Source: Porodaedalea pini (lineage: Eukaryota; Basidiomycota; Agaricomycetes; Hymenochaetales; Hymenochaetaceae). From it: a stretch of DNA of 64,000 nucleotides. The position numbers and the translations under genes were made by a program. Below are positions 45,101 through 57,854 of the stretch, in pieces. Below the pieces are notes generated by a model. The model was not told the origin of the DNA, made no database searches, and saw only the letters and a list, made by a program, of their open reading frames with translations. Numbering within the stretch: the stretch's first letter is position 1; every line of letters starts with the position of its first letter. The stretch lies in the NCBI GenBank assembly GCA_002794775.1, contig NBAY01000120.1, positions 17,128 to 81,127 on the forward strand, given 5' to 3'.

Positions 45101-46724
45101 TGAAGATGAAGGCATCGCAAGGGCCTGACAGCCGAGTTCAACGCTGAGTTCGCGCATTGTTACGTTGAGAGCTTCGGAGTACAATGGTGTATAAGAATGC
45201 AACAACAACAACAACAAAACATTAGTACGAACTCGAAAGCTTGAAAAACCTATTGCGATACGGCTGACGGAGAAAACGTACCTCCACGAAGCTTGTTGAA
45301 ACTCTTCGAGGTGCTCGGAAGAAACTTTGTCCTGAAAAGCTCGGTGTCCTTCTTCTCTACGTTGACAAGACTCGAGTACGCTGTAATCAAGCTCTAACAA
45401 AGCAAGGAAACAAACGGAGAGCACCGTCAGATGAAGACAATATCGGAAGGGAGAAACACACTCACTTGCTGCATCCTGCGAATGCGTGTTACGAAGCACT
45501 AGAAAGACTTTCATGATGAGATCGGTGTACATGTAGCAAATTTAATCGAAAATATGGAAAGCTACTTGGTAGTTCTTCGTCGAGAAACGCGAGTAGTTAA
45601 CCTCGATGAACGTCTCGTCAATTTTCTAGGAAAGCAAATACTTGAGCATGAGCTACCCGCAAACTGAAACTGTTCGAACTTGAGAAAGCAAACCGAAATC
45701 TGCCTAAAAGGTTGATTTGAGCAGACTAGGTGAATAGGATGATTCAAGCTTCATTCAAGACGTTGCTCACCCGAATACCTTGCACTAGGTGGTCTCTGAC
45801 AACCCTCTCCTCTTCTGTGATCTCAAGTGTGTATCCCTGGCATACACGGCAAAGCTTGGGATTAGCCTCGAGGATTGGAATCCAGGACGTCAAATACTCG
45901 TACCTTTGCGAGGAGGTGAAGGAACGTAGAGATGTGCTCCAAGCTTAGTATAAGCGTCTGTCGCATCTCCTTTTCGCTTGAAACCGGCAGAACTAGAACA
46001 TTGACGACGAGGACGATGGCACCTCCCCAACTATCCTCGACATTTATCAGCTTTTTTGTGAGGCAGTACAACAGAAGGCATGCTTGCCAATATGTTTTGA
46101 GATACTCTGCAAGGTATGCAGACTTGAAGCCGCCTACGAGTAATCTGCATTATTCTGACGGTGAGAACAATAAAAACTATAATAATGGAGTTTGGAAGTA
46201 GCGCACGAGGTGTATATTCCATTGAACGACATGAGAATGGCGAGCAGCGCGAGCGAAAACCACTTGATTCCCTGTGCCTTCACGAGCGCGAAAGCATACA
46301 CCAAAGCTGCAAATACGAAACCTTGCGCGACTTGACTGCCAACCAGTTCCGCAAGGACGACAAAGCCTACCGCACCGCAGCCAACGCCGACGAGCGACAG
46401 TGTGGTCGACTGAATGCAGCTCCCAAAAGACTTCCCGGCGCCACCAACGATAAGCAGGATTGTCATCGAGGTGAAGGTTGCTGGATATGCGCTTAGATTG
46501 TCAAAGGGCCGCAGAAAGATGAAGATGAAGCCGACAATGTACGCTATTGCTCCTGTGATAGAAATGGTAAGGGAGGAAGGAGTTGAGTGAGGATAAGGTG
46601 CTTGCTTGCCTTTGTACACCGAAATCGCTCTTCGTGAAAGCAAAGAGCGAGTAAAAACAGCCGTCCTTCGAGAAAGCGCATCACCGAACATGACAGCGAT
46701 GTTGGTGGAGAAGGCAGGGAAGGT
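42129..46724 (-). CDS. BRE4-like / aromatic acid exporter-type membrane protein
   Basis: Multi-exon integral membrane protein of the fungal BRE4 (brefeldin A sensitivity)/DUF2421 group, with two six-helix halves. The first recognised exon gives FSTNIAVMFGDALSRRT and SLLSRRAIS, then helices IAYIVGFIFIFLRPF, ATFTSMTILLIVGGAG, VVLAELVGSQVAQGFVFAAL and FSLALLAILMSFNGIYTS. After introns come GGAIVLVVNVLVLPVSSEKE (loop motif), SLEHISTFLHLL, a long hydrophilic linker around 45.1-44.3 kb rich in Ser, Glu and Gln, then AAKTAAAASVYAVLILHPVP, FGMFGGALTIVTAL, PYALALFYILYNK and a cytoplasmic tail (VLAPYRRRNSQILQLGYYLVA). It ends ELEDHLT at 42129. The 5' exon upstream of 46724 was not resolved, so the true start is missing. 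The transported substrate is unknown; it probably acts in an internal or plasma membrane. Confidence 0.78.
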
Positions 46725-47129
46725 CTGAAACAAACGTTGAACATTGAGAGTACTTACGCCTGCTTTGAGCCCGGCTTTGTTCGGCTACAACGAAGCGCAC
46801 GTGCTTACACGCCGATTCAGAACGGGTCATTTCTGTATTTATCATTTATGACTAAAAGTCACAGAGGGGAAGTACTAGTACTATGTAGTGGCCTTTTTTT
46901 CCAGAGTCTTCTTTCGTCGGGTTTGATTCAGACTTGGTTATTGTCATTATTCACAGCTTATACTAGAGCTCTAGGCTGTATTCCAGTTATTTTCTAGGCA
47001 TGAAAATAACCTCGATGTGACCAGAAACGAAAGGAGACCTATACACGCTATCCATATAACAAACCAACGAAACAGATAAAGAATAACTGGACACCCAAGA
47101 AACCCAGCAACAGAACAACCAAAAGGGGA
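46725..47129. other. 5' end of the BRE4-like gene and spacer
   Basis: A small intron (about 46725-46757) precedes a short exon of the BRE4-like gene whose start I cannot fix. The rest is AT-rich sequence with no recognised feature. Confidence 0.4.
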
Positions 47130-47800
47130 TCATGCAAATGTCGACCCGAATTTGATGCTGTAGAACGTCACAGACGAGCCTGGGCTCTGCGACGTCGGCG
47201 GACACACCGGATGTAGTGGCACTGCTGCCGCGTGCCCGAAACATCCGTCGGGTAGTCGTTGTCCAACCAACAGCATGTTCCTCATCACCAGTACCATGCC
47301 TTGGTCGGTCGAAGTGCCCGTCATCCCCAGTCCATCCATCGACTCAAACGTGTTCGTGTCGCCGAACGCCGTCTTCAGTGCATCGCAGAACTCATCCCTG
47401 ATCGAGTCGAACGTCTCCATACCGGGAACGTTCAATTCGACTTCTGGACCACCTTCCCGTACTGCACATACAGCCGGTGAATCTCATAGAGCACCCCCCG
47501 TCGCCGTGTTGTAGACGGTGGCAAACTGAGTCACGACCGTGAACTTCGACTTCGTTTCGACTGTTATGCCTTTGCCAAGGGACGTCCTGTCACCGATCCA
47601 GAACTAGTTGAGATCGCAGCCGTCCTTGTCGCAAATCCCGTCGTGCCGCTCGTCACCATCGCCGCACTGCGTACACGAACAGCGGATCTATCCTTGAACA
47701 GTGCAGACGTGAAGTGTGACGGCCGCCGAATCATACTGGCCTGTTCCGGCATTCTCAGCGTTGCTCGATGGTGCCCAGCCTTCCATGTTCGCCTGCCCGT
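47130..47800 (-). pseudogene. GH7 cellobiohydrolase pseudogene
   Basis: Reads like glycoside hydrolase family 7 on the minus strand: GQANMEGWAPSSNAENAGTG, then HVCTVQG-stop-IRCS, QCGDGDERHDGICDKDGCD, KSKFTVVTQFA, GMETFDSIRDEFCDALKTAF, GDTNTFESMDGLGMTGTS, GMVLVM and SPGSSVTFYSIKFGSTF. The piece that should carry CCxEMDIWEAN, with the nucleophile and acid/base glutamates, is missing between QYDS and VTLHVCT. Four in-frame stops (after VQG, DLN, GAL and KSN) and frame changes near DNDYPTD finish the picture. The N-terminal third and signal peptide are not recognisable. It was once a secreted cellulase; it cannot be active now. Confidence 0.82.
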
Positions 47801-48785
47801 AAATTGGCAGTCAAAACAGGGGTTTGCACATGAGTGAGGTCGGCTGTCGAAGCCAAGGTTACAACCGCTGGAAGAGAAAGATCAACAATGTTTCTTGGCG
47901 GCCTCTGAGGATCAATACTTACCACTGTGTGCGCATCGATATCCCGGCCAGGAACCTTGAAAGGCCATTTTTGTCTTTGGATCTGAGTGTACGACAACAT
48001 TCTGTCCGGCAGGGTTCTCAACGAGTATCTGGCTGACGCTAGGACATGAACGAGCGTGGGAAAGACGACACTGCTGGACCGTGGACACGTCATCACGTGG
48101 TCCTCCATCTGCTTAATCCTCGGCCATTGTCGCCGTCTTCCACTGAACGTTGGCCCGTGTATGGCGCCCTCGGCTTGATATCAGGGCTCTTCATCACAAG
48201 CGTCGCTTTCTCGAGTCTTGAAAGCCTGTTCATCTTTTTTGGGTAGGAACGTGTAGGTTTTGGTGAGACGAGCGTGCAATGAATACCTAACATAAAGTAA
48301 GTATACTCAGCCGTTTGCGCGATTGCGAACGTCTGTAATATTCACCTAACATAAATAAGTACACTACGAGTGAATAGCGTGTAAGTAATGTACATTGTAA
48401 CAAAAATAAAGTAGAAAGTAGCTCACCTCAGCCGTTTGCGCGATTGCCGCAAATGCGTAACAGTACGGAAAGATCGTTGATGATGTTGTATGCTAACTTC
48501 TCCTTAAAGTTCAGTAGTTGGGGTTGCCAGCGATAGCCTACCACAATAACATTCCATAGTGCTCTCAAGTTGAACTGCGTGGTCGACGCCTTGTGCCCAG
48601 CCCTTTCTAGTGACAATCTGTCTTCATACTTTGTCGGCAAAATCGCTGCCACGACTCTTTATTTTCACTCTTGTCTGTTTGTACTAGTCTTCACAGAGAA
48701 ATGAAGGGGATGGGCATGATTTATGTGTAACAAACACTGTTCTCCGCCGAAATGAAATCATCTAAAAAGCGTATGATCCTCCTTC
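47801..48785. other. No gene recognised; short direct repeat
   Basis: Flank between the GH7 pseudogene and the PKS 3' end. A 21-bp word beginning CTCAGCCGTTTGCGCG occurs at 48306-48326 and 48427-48447, and ACCTAACATAAA at 48284 and 48344. The open frame 48428-48652 (minus) overlaps the repeat and matches nothing I know. Upstream exons of the GH7 relic may lie in 47.8-48.1 kb but are not readable. Confidence 0.5.
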
Positions 48786-51700
48786 TTATCGGCCTTCCCA
48801 ACCATATTGAATGTTGTCGATAAACGAGGCCGATTCCAAAAACCCATAGTGGTCACCCTCGATAGTAACGGCCGTCGCATTTTTGACCATGTGAATACCG
48901 AAATCAGCCCAGGCGGCCCGTTTGTCGGCAGGTAACGCCATTTGTATACCCGTGGAGGCCACATATACTGTAGCAGGCGCGTTTACTCCTTGAATCGACT
49001 TCGCCAACGCATCCGGAAGTGTAGTTAATTCTGCACCGGAAAGGTCCAGCAAAAAGGCTGCGATTAGATCCGCCAGGGCCTTGAGCGTATCGTGAAGGCG
49101 CCTGATATGCGGCTGAACATCCTTCCCATTCACTGCATCCATCAGGCCATCTGCAACGATATGTCTGTCAACAGTAGGATCACCTCGGAGAGTGCAGCAC
49201 AGAACTTCAGTCTGTTCTGCGATCAATGCGTCACTTGCCCTGCCCTGAAGGATGGTGGCCGCATCCCATGTCCACATCGGAGAGCAAAAGAGCATGGGGA
49301 AGTGATCGAGGAAGGCTAGCTGTGCAACGCGGTCCCCGTTTGCCTCCAGTAAGCGTGCCAATTCCAGCGTGATGAGACATGTCGCGGAGAATCCGGCGAT
49401 CCTGTAAGGTCCGTCTGGTCTCTCCCTCTTGATCGCATCGAAGTAGAATCTAGCAGTAGCAAATATGGATTGATAAGGCGTTTCTGGCGTCGTCTGAATG
49501 GCCCAGAGAGGCGAGGAGAAGCGTTCCTGAAGAGGCCTGAAAGCGACCAAATCCCCATCTGCTCCGTGAATCAGTATGAGAGGAACGCCATCTAAGTCGC
49601 GAAGTTTAACAATTGTCTCTCCAGATTTGTTGAGATCCATCCAATCGAAATCCGTGCTAGCCCGGCTTCCTGGAATATTAATGATCGCTTGTTCCTGTGG
49701 AGTTTCGTGCAGCTTGAGCTCTAAGTCGCTCAGACTCAAATTAGCCAAGAGCTGAAGCTGTGTGATCGGCATTGACGGCCGAAGAGCATATGAGAGTCGA
49801 GCGGCGGAAAGCGAGTCGAGACCGTACGACGTCAAGGGAACATCGGGAGAAAGATCTTCGGGTCGGACATCGATATGAGCCAAGACAACATCCCTCAAAG
49901 AAAGAGGAGGCTTTTCAGGCTGTCCTGCTCCTGCTTCTTGCACCTTTTCAGTCAGATGGTCGTACAATGAAGATGATCCAAGACAACTATGCACAACGTT
50001 CCAGTCGAGGTCTGGAATATAAAGCCAGAACGGACCATCGGCAAGCTTTCGTAGCCCATCTTCGATATAGGTGCACAATTCTGACCATAAATGAGAAATC
50101 GCAGGTAGTACCGACAAGAAGAAGGAAGGCTCACCATCCGACGTCACGCCCCAAGAGATGAGATGCTTCAACTTCGAAAATGTTGAGTACCTTGTATCAA
50201 GAGCGACGGCACTGTCCAAGATAGCCGGTGTGACTAGCGAGAAGGCATTGGAATAACGACGAGTCAGCTCATCAGTAAGAGTGTTCGCGCTACAGGGAAT
50301 TAACGTTAGTGATGAAACGTAGCAAAGACATTCTGAGTAATCCTACCTAGTGTAATTCGTCTGTCCGGCATTCCCGAAGGTAGTCACAGAAGAGAAGGTG
50401 ATTAAGAAATCCAGCTTTCCGATATCCACTACCACCTCTAAAGTTTTGAAAGCCGTTGCTTTGGGTCCGAACGGGATAGCGTAGGTGTCTCTGGTATGGG
50501 CAAAGAAAGTCTTATCTGAAAGAACAACAGAAAGAAGCATACAGCCTCCGATGGGTGTGTCGACAGTTGCTACTAAGCTGCTCATGTCATTGCTAGAGGT
50601 AGCATCGCAGCTTTCTAATCGCAGAGCGAGATCGGGCAGAGTCCGAAGGTAGTCGAGCATACGGAGTGCGTTATCGTTTTTAGCCAGTGACAAGGATTTT
50701 AGGCCGTTGCGTGAAGTCATGACAATCCGCCGAGCTCCGTTCTTTTTATTTGTTAAAAAAGGGTTAGAATAGAGAAAATCGTTCGAAACGGCAGGACGTA
50801 CTTTGTACATCCACACTGCTATAGTCATGCCTAGCGAACCGATCCCCCCAATCAGTAGATAGGTTTTCAGAGGGTCAAACAGACGCCATGAGACGTCAAC
50901 GGAGGCAACATCTACGAGCAATTCGAGAGCCTTTCTCGGTGAAACACCTTCCTCCGAGTCGACTTCGTGTAAATGACCGAGAAGATGGAGAGCATCCGCC
51001 GCCGCCCAAGTTTGCCTCTCCATCACCGCTCGTAAACCATATGCTGGATCGTTCCAGAAGAAGATAGATGAAGAAGGACGTGCCGCGCTTCTCAATAGCT
51101 GGATTTCTTCCTTCTGGGTGAAGCCTGAGATGACAGTGTCGTAAGACCCTACGATGATCGAAGAGACCGAAGATATTCCATCAATCGAGTCATAATCAAT
51201 GTCCAGTGCCTTGAGTATGCACCGCGATCCGCGACCGACGGGGCTGAAAGCGTTTGTTACTAGAATCTTCCTTCCTTTCATTCTAGAGGGCTGTGTCATG
51301 GTCGCCGCTCCCAACCCCAAGGACACAGCTAATGCGCCAAGCGCAACGTCGGGGCTAGCAACTTTGTCATTTTCAATACGCACAATCCGACCTTCGTGTA
51401 CCATGGCGTAGTTCGATAGCGGGTAGTCTTCAGTGATGCCCATGACCCTCAATCCCAAGCCGTCTCCCCTCAGTACACGTCCGGTAAAACCTCGCAACGA
51501 AGCGTCAGACAATGACATGGTTTCGATGGACACAAGAATATGCCCCTCTGGGATGATTTGCGAAGCGGCCTGCACAATTAACTTTTTGTCGTTCAAATGC
51601 CACAGAGAATTAGCGTCAAAAGTGCGCGCCAATGGAGCAGGGGAGATCGAAACTCGAGGCAGAAGGATCTCCCTGTCAACGCCGATGATAATTTCCGGCT

Positions 51701-54700
51701 CCTCTATTCCAGATTCCGAAAGATTTTGGATTGCGGCATGTCGTTCAGCTAGATCCCACTCTCGAGGAAGCATAACCAAACGAATATCCCATACAGGTAC
51801 CTCACGGCGCAATGACCTTGAGAATCCTCGTGCAGCAGCGCCGTCATCGTTCAAGTCTGAGAAAATCCATATCACGCTCGGCTTGTTTCTGTCCACTTCT
51901 TGAAGTTTTCTCTTCAGTTCCATCTCGTATTCATGTTCAAACCGCAGCGTAAACAGATGGGTGCCTTCGCCAGTAGCCTGAATGCTCGATACAGGAAGTC
52001 GACTGTCAGCCATAGCTTCGTTGACGACGTCAAAACGGCGTTGTATCGCGACAGTGGGCACCGATTTATGTCTGGAGACTTTGAAGCCAACGAGCGAGCA
52101 AAGGAGTGAACCGTTGCTATCAACGACAGTAAAGTCGAATACCAAATGCTCTTCAGGAAATCATGAGTAAACTTTGTTAAGAAGGCTTTGTGAAGCATAG
52201 TACCTGGATTCCATCGACGGAAGATCGCATGGACGTATAACACCTCAGGAGGTCCGTTGCTGATGAGCAGATCGTATAGGTAAATGTTGTCGACGTGGGA
52301 TGGTAAATAGTAGTCGTTGTTGTCAACGTTTCCTGTTAGCATTCTGTGGACGGCGACGTGAAAGCAAGAATCTAATATGGCGGGATGGAAAATGTATTGC
52401 TCAAAGCTGGAGATGAGACAGTTAGGTTGAGGATCCGAAGAGCGACACTCTTGCTTACTTCTCAAGGTCGGTCGACTTGCCACGAACTTGCGCTATAACC
52501 TCATTTTTTCCTTTGTAGCATGCCGTAATGCGCTGGTAAGCAGGTCCGTAGTCCGCGAAATATTTCAAGGAATCATAGAATTCTAAATGAATCTATAGGT
52601 CAGGTTTACCGGTCAGAAAGGAGAAAAAAGGCCAGCTTACCCGTTATTTCAACTTTGTGACAACGGCTCATTATTGAATGAACATCCAACGCACTTGCAT
52701 TTGTCTGAGTTTCAACAGTGTCCTTGGATAAGTATCCTTCGGCGTGGAGACGATATCCCTGTAGACCTAGGTTATTAAATATAATGCGAAGACTTAAGAA
52801 TACTAGCTGACGTCTATGCTTCTAGAACTCGAGTGTGATCCCACGACCCAGTGGATTCCATCCAAGTCAACGTGCACTGGAACGGGATATGTAGATGACA
52901 AGGACATCATTGAATGAAACTCGACGTTCCAGAGATGCCTCGCTCCGAATTCAAATATCTGCGATAAAACAAGAATGTCAACATTTAGCGAGGTAGAAGT
53001 CAAATTGAGGAGCAGACCATTTCTAAGTATCCAGCGGCAGGCATGATAGGTTCGCCTTTGATGATATGTTGAGCCAATTCAGGATGAGTCAGAGAATTTA
53101 TCTTGAGGCTACGACCATTCAGAGGCCCATTCCGTCGGTTCAGCTGGCGGGACGCTAGGACGGAGGCATCGGGGTAGTATGGAACGTGCCTTCGGACTAA
53201 AGGATATGGAGGGGTCGCAATGGTCGTCGAATCGAGGGCAATGATCTCGTTGAGAGAAGCAAAACCAACAACAGTGAGACCTCGACTAACAAGCTTCCCA
53301 AGACAATCGAGGAGAACCTGAGACTCGTGAAACTTGTCCAAGATCTTTGAGCGCCGCATGGGACAGAATACAGACCCCGGGTTCGCTCCAAGCTCTACGA
53401 CGTACGAGGCGAGAACTGGGTGTGGACTGATTTCGATAAATGTCGCATTTGGCGCCTCCAGAAATATACTAGAGATGGTCTCCGTAAATCTAACAGGGCT
53501 GCGGGCATTCTCCCAGAAATAGTCAGAGGTGAAAGGCGCATTCCACCGTCCTCCAGTCAAAGTCGAATATGTCGTGATTTTTGGAAGGTAATCCCCGGGA
53601 TAAGCTTCGAAAACATCGTGCACCAAAGATCGATATTTGTCGCCGCATATCTCCATTATGCTGCTGTGTACTGGTACTCGGGTGCGCAAGACTGTCGCAA
53701 AAAATCCGCGCTCTTTCGCAATACCAACGGCCTTTGTGACAAAGGTCTCCAGGCCTGATATAGTGACTGCTTCTGGTGCGTTGAAACACGCAAGCTCAAT
53801 TTTTCCAGTAGGATCCCCGTCGGCAACAGCGTCGATGATAGACTGTGCCTCAAGCGCATTGCAAGAGAGAGAAGCCATCGTTCCTCCAGCTTCCTCAGCA
53901 ATGCTCATTGCCTTTCCACGAGCAATGGCTATAGAGAATGCCATCTCTTTTGAAGCTGCCCCGCACGCGTATAGCATGGCGGTTTCTCCTGCTGAGTGCC
54001 CTAAAACAATATCTGGGACGACATTGATAATGCGAAGAAGATCCACCATCGCTATTTGCACCATGGCGATAGCCGGAAGAACAATGGATATAGGCCATAC
54101 CGAAGACATCTCGATCGCTACGGGTGAGGAGTCAAACAGGCCAGTCACCTCCATCAAGGACTGACCGACGCTCTGCTCGTATAGCTCGTCGAGACCAAGG
54201 ATCGTCTCGCGGAAAACAGAATACGAAGCGAATAATTGGCGTCCCACTGAGAGGTTGTATCAGTGAAATGTGTATGTAATCTCGATGTCTGTGAATACTC
54301 ACTGTGAATGTGCTGTGGACCCTGCCCGGAGAATAGGTAAACGAGCGGCGGCTTCCTTCGGGGAACAAGGGTAGGCGAAGAAAAGGTCACGGTGGCGGGC
54401 AACTGTTCCGGTAAAATAACCGCGAAAGATCGCCATGTTAACTGCCTTGCTCGTCTTCCCAAGACCGATGACAATAAAGGCATATCAGAGATAGGAGTCT
54501 TCGAGATCGTGTTGGTCAATGCTTCAGAGATGGAAGTCGCAGAACGCGGAGTAAGTCCTGCAGCAACAAGAAGAACTGGTACATGCTTCGTTTGACGGCA
54601 AACCCCATTGACTCGATTATGGGCTTTAGGCGGGCCTTCTACGACGACATGACCATTGCTACCGCCAATTCCTGAGCTCGTTATGGATATCAGGGCTTGA

Positions 54701-56309
54701 CCGGACTGGTGGCGAGGCGAAAGGGTGGTCGCTTCCGTTACCACGCGCAATCCATATTCAGCCCATTTGATCGCTGGATTGGGCTCGCGGAAGTTGACGT
54801 TCGGCGGGATGATACCCGTGTGGAAGATAGAGCAGACTTTAGTCAGAGATGCTAGAAAAGCCGTTATCTCCAGATGCCCGAGGTTCCCTTTGACGCTGCC
54901 GACAAGGATTTCTCCGTCGCGTTTGAAAGTTTCTCCAACCCAGTTCGCCTCCGTCGGATCACCTGCTGCCGTACCTAACCAAGATGTCAGATATACCGTT
55001 CTCTGTGCAGACGCTAACATACCTGTGGCATGCAATTCAATAAAGTCTACTTCAGCAGGCAACCGGCCTGTGCGTGAATACGCCCTGAACATCGCGTCTC
55101 TCTGCGCTTCGGCTACTGGAGCGCTAACAGGAGCCGCACTGCCGCTTGCATTTATCCCCGTACCAAGGATCTATCAAGCAATTGGTGAGCACCTAGTGAT
55201 GAAGAGGATCTATGTGCATACCGATCCATAAATATGATCTCCGTCACGGATAGCATCACAGAGCAATTTCAGCACAATTACGACGGTGCCCTCTCCTCGA
55301 CCAAAGCTAAAAAGACAATCAGAGAAGCGTATACAGACAATAGAAAGGATCCTACCCATTAGCCGATGCATCAAACGGCTTGCACTTGCCGTCTGGAGAA
55401 AGAACCTTCCCTTGGCTATAATTAACCCAATCTACAAGCCTGTCAATGTTACGACGAATGGTGTGAGCAAGCAGATTAACGCAAGGGAGAGCGAATTGTT
55501 TTCATGCCTGTGATTGACTTGACATCCGCCAACAATGGCGGCCTCGCATTCTCCACTTCGAATAGCCTGTACGGCCAGGTGCGTGGCTGTAAGACTAGAA
55601 CTGCAAGCTGTGTCTACTGGAACAGATGGTCCAAGAAGATCCAAATAATATGAGATACGATTGGCGATCATACAGGGTGCTCCAGCGAAGGAGCCTCGAG
55701 CTTCAAACTCATCCTAATTGATCAATTAGGTGAGAAAAATATGATAATCACCGAGACGCTCGAGTGCTTACCGGTTCCGCAACTGTGCTAATGTCGAATC
55801 CGACTGCCGACATATAACATCCAACATTCCGGCTGCGATAATCAATGCCAGAGTCTAGAAGGGCAAGAAACGACTGTTCCAATAGTTTACGAGTACCAAC
55901 AGCCATCGCCTTAGCATCTTTAGCTGAGACACCAAACTCTAAGTGGTCGAAAAGTGTGAGGTCTTTCAGAAAGGCTCCGGTGTCCGTGAGGATCTGGCCC
56001 AGACCACTTCCCTTCCATCTGGGGTCCTTGCGTTAGATAGGATTCACCACACAATGTTAGAGTGCTTACGACTGTATATTCATTCTTTCATGCGGAAACG
56101 TTTCGTAAACATCCTGTCCGCGCAACAGAAGACCCTGAAACGCGGCAAGATCTAAGTTGGTCGAGGAGTGAGCACCACTAGGAAACTCGGCGCTTATCCC
56201 GACCTGACGGCGGACAGCTGAGTAGTTGCAAAGCCAATCTTAAATGATTCAATGCTGAACTCACAACGGCAACGGCTGGGAGGATGCAAGACTCGGGTGA
56301 GGATTCCAT
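48786..56309 (-). CDS. Reducing type I polyketide synthase, copy 1 (KS-AT-DH-ER*-KR-ACP-TE)
   Basis: Starts MESSPESC at 56309. An intron joins PAVAV to [10 protein letters not shown], the KS entry. [12 protein letters not shown] (active Cys), ELHATGT with an intron inside, and [24 protein letters not shown] and [30 protein letters not shown] pseudo-ER follows ([20 protein letters not shown], but the nucleotide loop is [10 protein letters not shown] and not the usual glycine-rich form). [14 protein letters not shown] and [12 protein letters not shown] (catalytic Tyr). [17 protein letters not shown], with the pantetheine Ser. [22 protein letters not shown] in place of GxSxG, and GDHYGFLE. The stop is at 48786-48788. 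No methyltransferase is seen. All exons read through, about 2,300 residues. The product is unknown. From 51661 upward the gene lies in an inverted duplication. Confidence 0.88.
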
Positions 56310-57815
56310 ATCTCAGATGACTCGAGAGTCCAATGAGCCTCAGTTTTTCAAGTCTCTTATAGTCGCTGAGTAACCCCATCTAGACCAGAGCTCGAAAGGA
56401 ATGCTATTACCAAAGTTCATAAGATGGAATGATTGACCTGATACACATGGCATCGGATGCATCAAATACATCACATGGATGATGCCTGATAGAGGACAAT
56501 TTTTTAGAAGGTCTAAAAATCGAAGAGAGCATAACTCACTGCGGACAGACAAATACCAGTACTAGTATTTATACCCCAATCATTCAAGAAGCATCTGCGG
56601 TGATTCAACAAAAGAAACTAATTGACCATCATTTTCAGATAAACAATTTCAACACAAGATCCGACGTGAAATCCACTGCTTGATTACCGACTCAAAGGGC
56701 TCCGAAAAGAAGAGGATTCTCATCGCGACGGTTCAGAATAGAGTGAAGCAGCAGTGCGACACAGCAAGCACGCCGGTTATGATACAGCAAGTCCGGAAAC
56801 AATGGCACGACACAATTTTCATCTTTTTCTCTGCTCAGGTACCTGCCTTATGGGAATCGCCGGACGTACGCGTTCTCCACGCCCGAGGGCGACCTCGGCG
56901 GGTCCGTTGCAATTGCATAGGCGCTATTTGCGGTATTCGCGCACCAGCGGAGCAGCGCGTTCATCCATTGGAGCGCGCTGGCGTTTGCGTGCCTGAGCTT
57001 GTTCTGGATTGTGAAGAACTTGTATGGACACTTTGTGGCGCATAGGAACGCGGGTATGTTGCATGATGAGGAGTGTACGCCGCACGTCGAACAGGCGTCG
57101 CGGAGGCTACGAGGCCATCCCCGCGCACCGCGAGCGTCTCGCACAGACTGCACAGGACACGTACCGCACGACGCAGACACGGACGATGCGAAGTCGCCGT
57201 TGTCGAAAGACGGGCTTTTCCATGATCTTACAGAACAAATCAATGAGGTGAGATCTGGGACCTCGTTCTACCCGCATTACTCGCCACTGCTTGCAGGTTG
57301 AGAAAGGGCCTTCGTTGTCAGTACGAGACACTACACCGACTTGATCACCTACATTGAGATGGTCGAATGCTTCTCATACTACGTGTTGAGAGTGGATGAT
57401 TACATGATTACAGCCGTTTTCATAAGTCCTGCGACACGTGCATGTCACGTGAAGTGAGCTGTGGTCTGAGCCAAAATGTCAAAAAATAGAATGAATGCCT
57501 ATTTTCTCTGTGAATTCTGCACAGTACCTGCTCATTAAGTACTCAAAAAAAAGGAACGGTTCTCAGGAGCAGAAATATGTAAAATATGGAGCAATACATT
57601 GACTGTGTAGGTTGGTGGAGATCAAACAAGTGCAGCCAGTCTGTTCTCTCATACATTTCCACTGAGATTCAAAAATTATGGCTCCCCTACATCTACCTAT
57701 AAAATTCTTTCCTGTGTCTGTAAATTAAGTATATAAGTATACCAACAGCTCCTGCAAGTTTGAAGCCAATCCATGCAGTATTCATGGTGCAGCAGCAAGG
57801 TTTGTGTTCCACTCT
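56310..57815. other. PKS upstream region and axis-proximal sequence
   Basis: Contains the PKS promoter and an open frame at 56848-57243 (minus, 131 codons, Cys-rich, with [18 protein letters not shown]). I do not recognise this frame, and a one-base indel breaks it in the inverted copy, so it may not be a gene. From about 57430 to the axis the sequence is AT-rich and repeat-like. Confidence 0.4.
56566..56573 (-). promoter_or_regulatory. Likely TATA box of PKS copy 1
   Basis: TATAAATA in the context GGGGTATAAATACTAG, about 260 bp before the chosen start codon. The copy in the other arm is unchanged. No experimental support; the long leader could also hold an unseen first exon. Confidence 0.5.
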
Positions 57816-57854
57816 GAGCTCTTCTCACCCTCCTTTTCTCACAACAGGTCTTGC
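57816..57854. other. Loop at the axis of the second palindrome
   Basis: About 39 bp without symmetry between CTCTG (left) and CAGAG (right). The flanking arms run GTTTGTGTTC...GAACACAAAC. On one strand the arms would form a hairpin with this loop. Confidence 0.75.

Larger units (their letters stand above)
51661..57815 (+). repeat. Left arm of second palindrome (inverted PKS duplication)
   Basis: Reverse complement of 57855-64000, which ends at the window edge and so may extend further. Coordinate sums drift from 115671 near the axis to 115662 at the far end, so the arms differ by scattered small indels. The arm covers the PKS from KS into the region after the DH, its promoter, and about 1.5 kb of non-PKS sequence around the axis. 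Confidence 0.9.
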
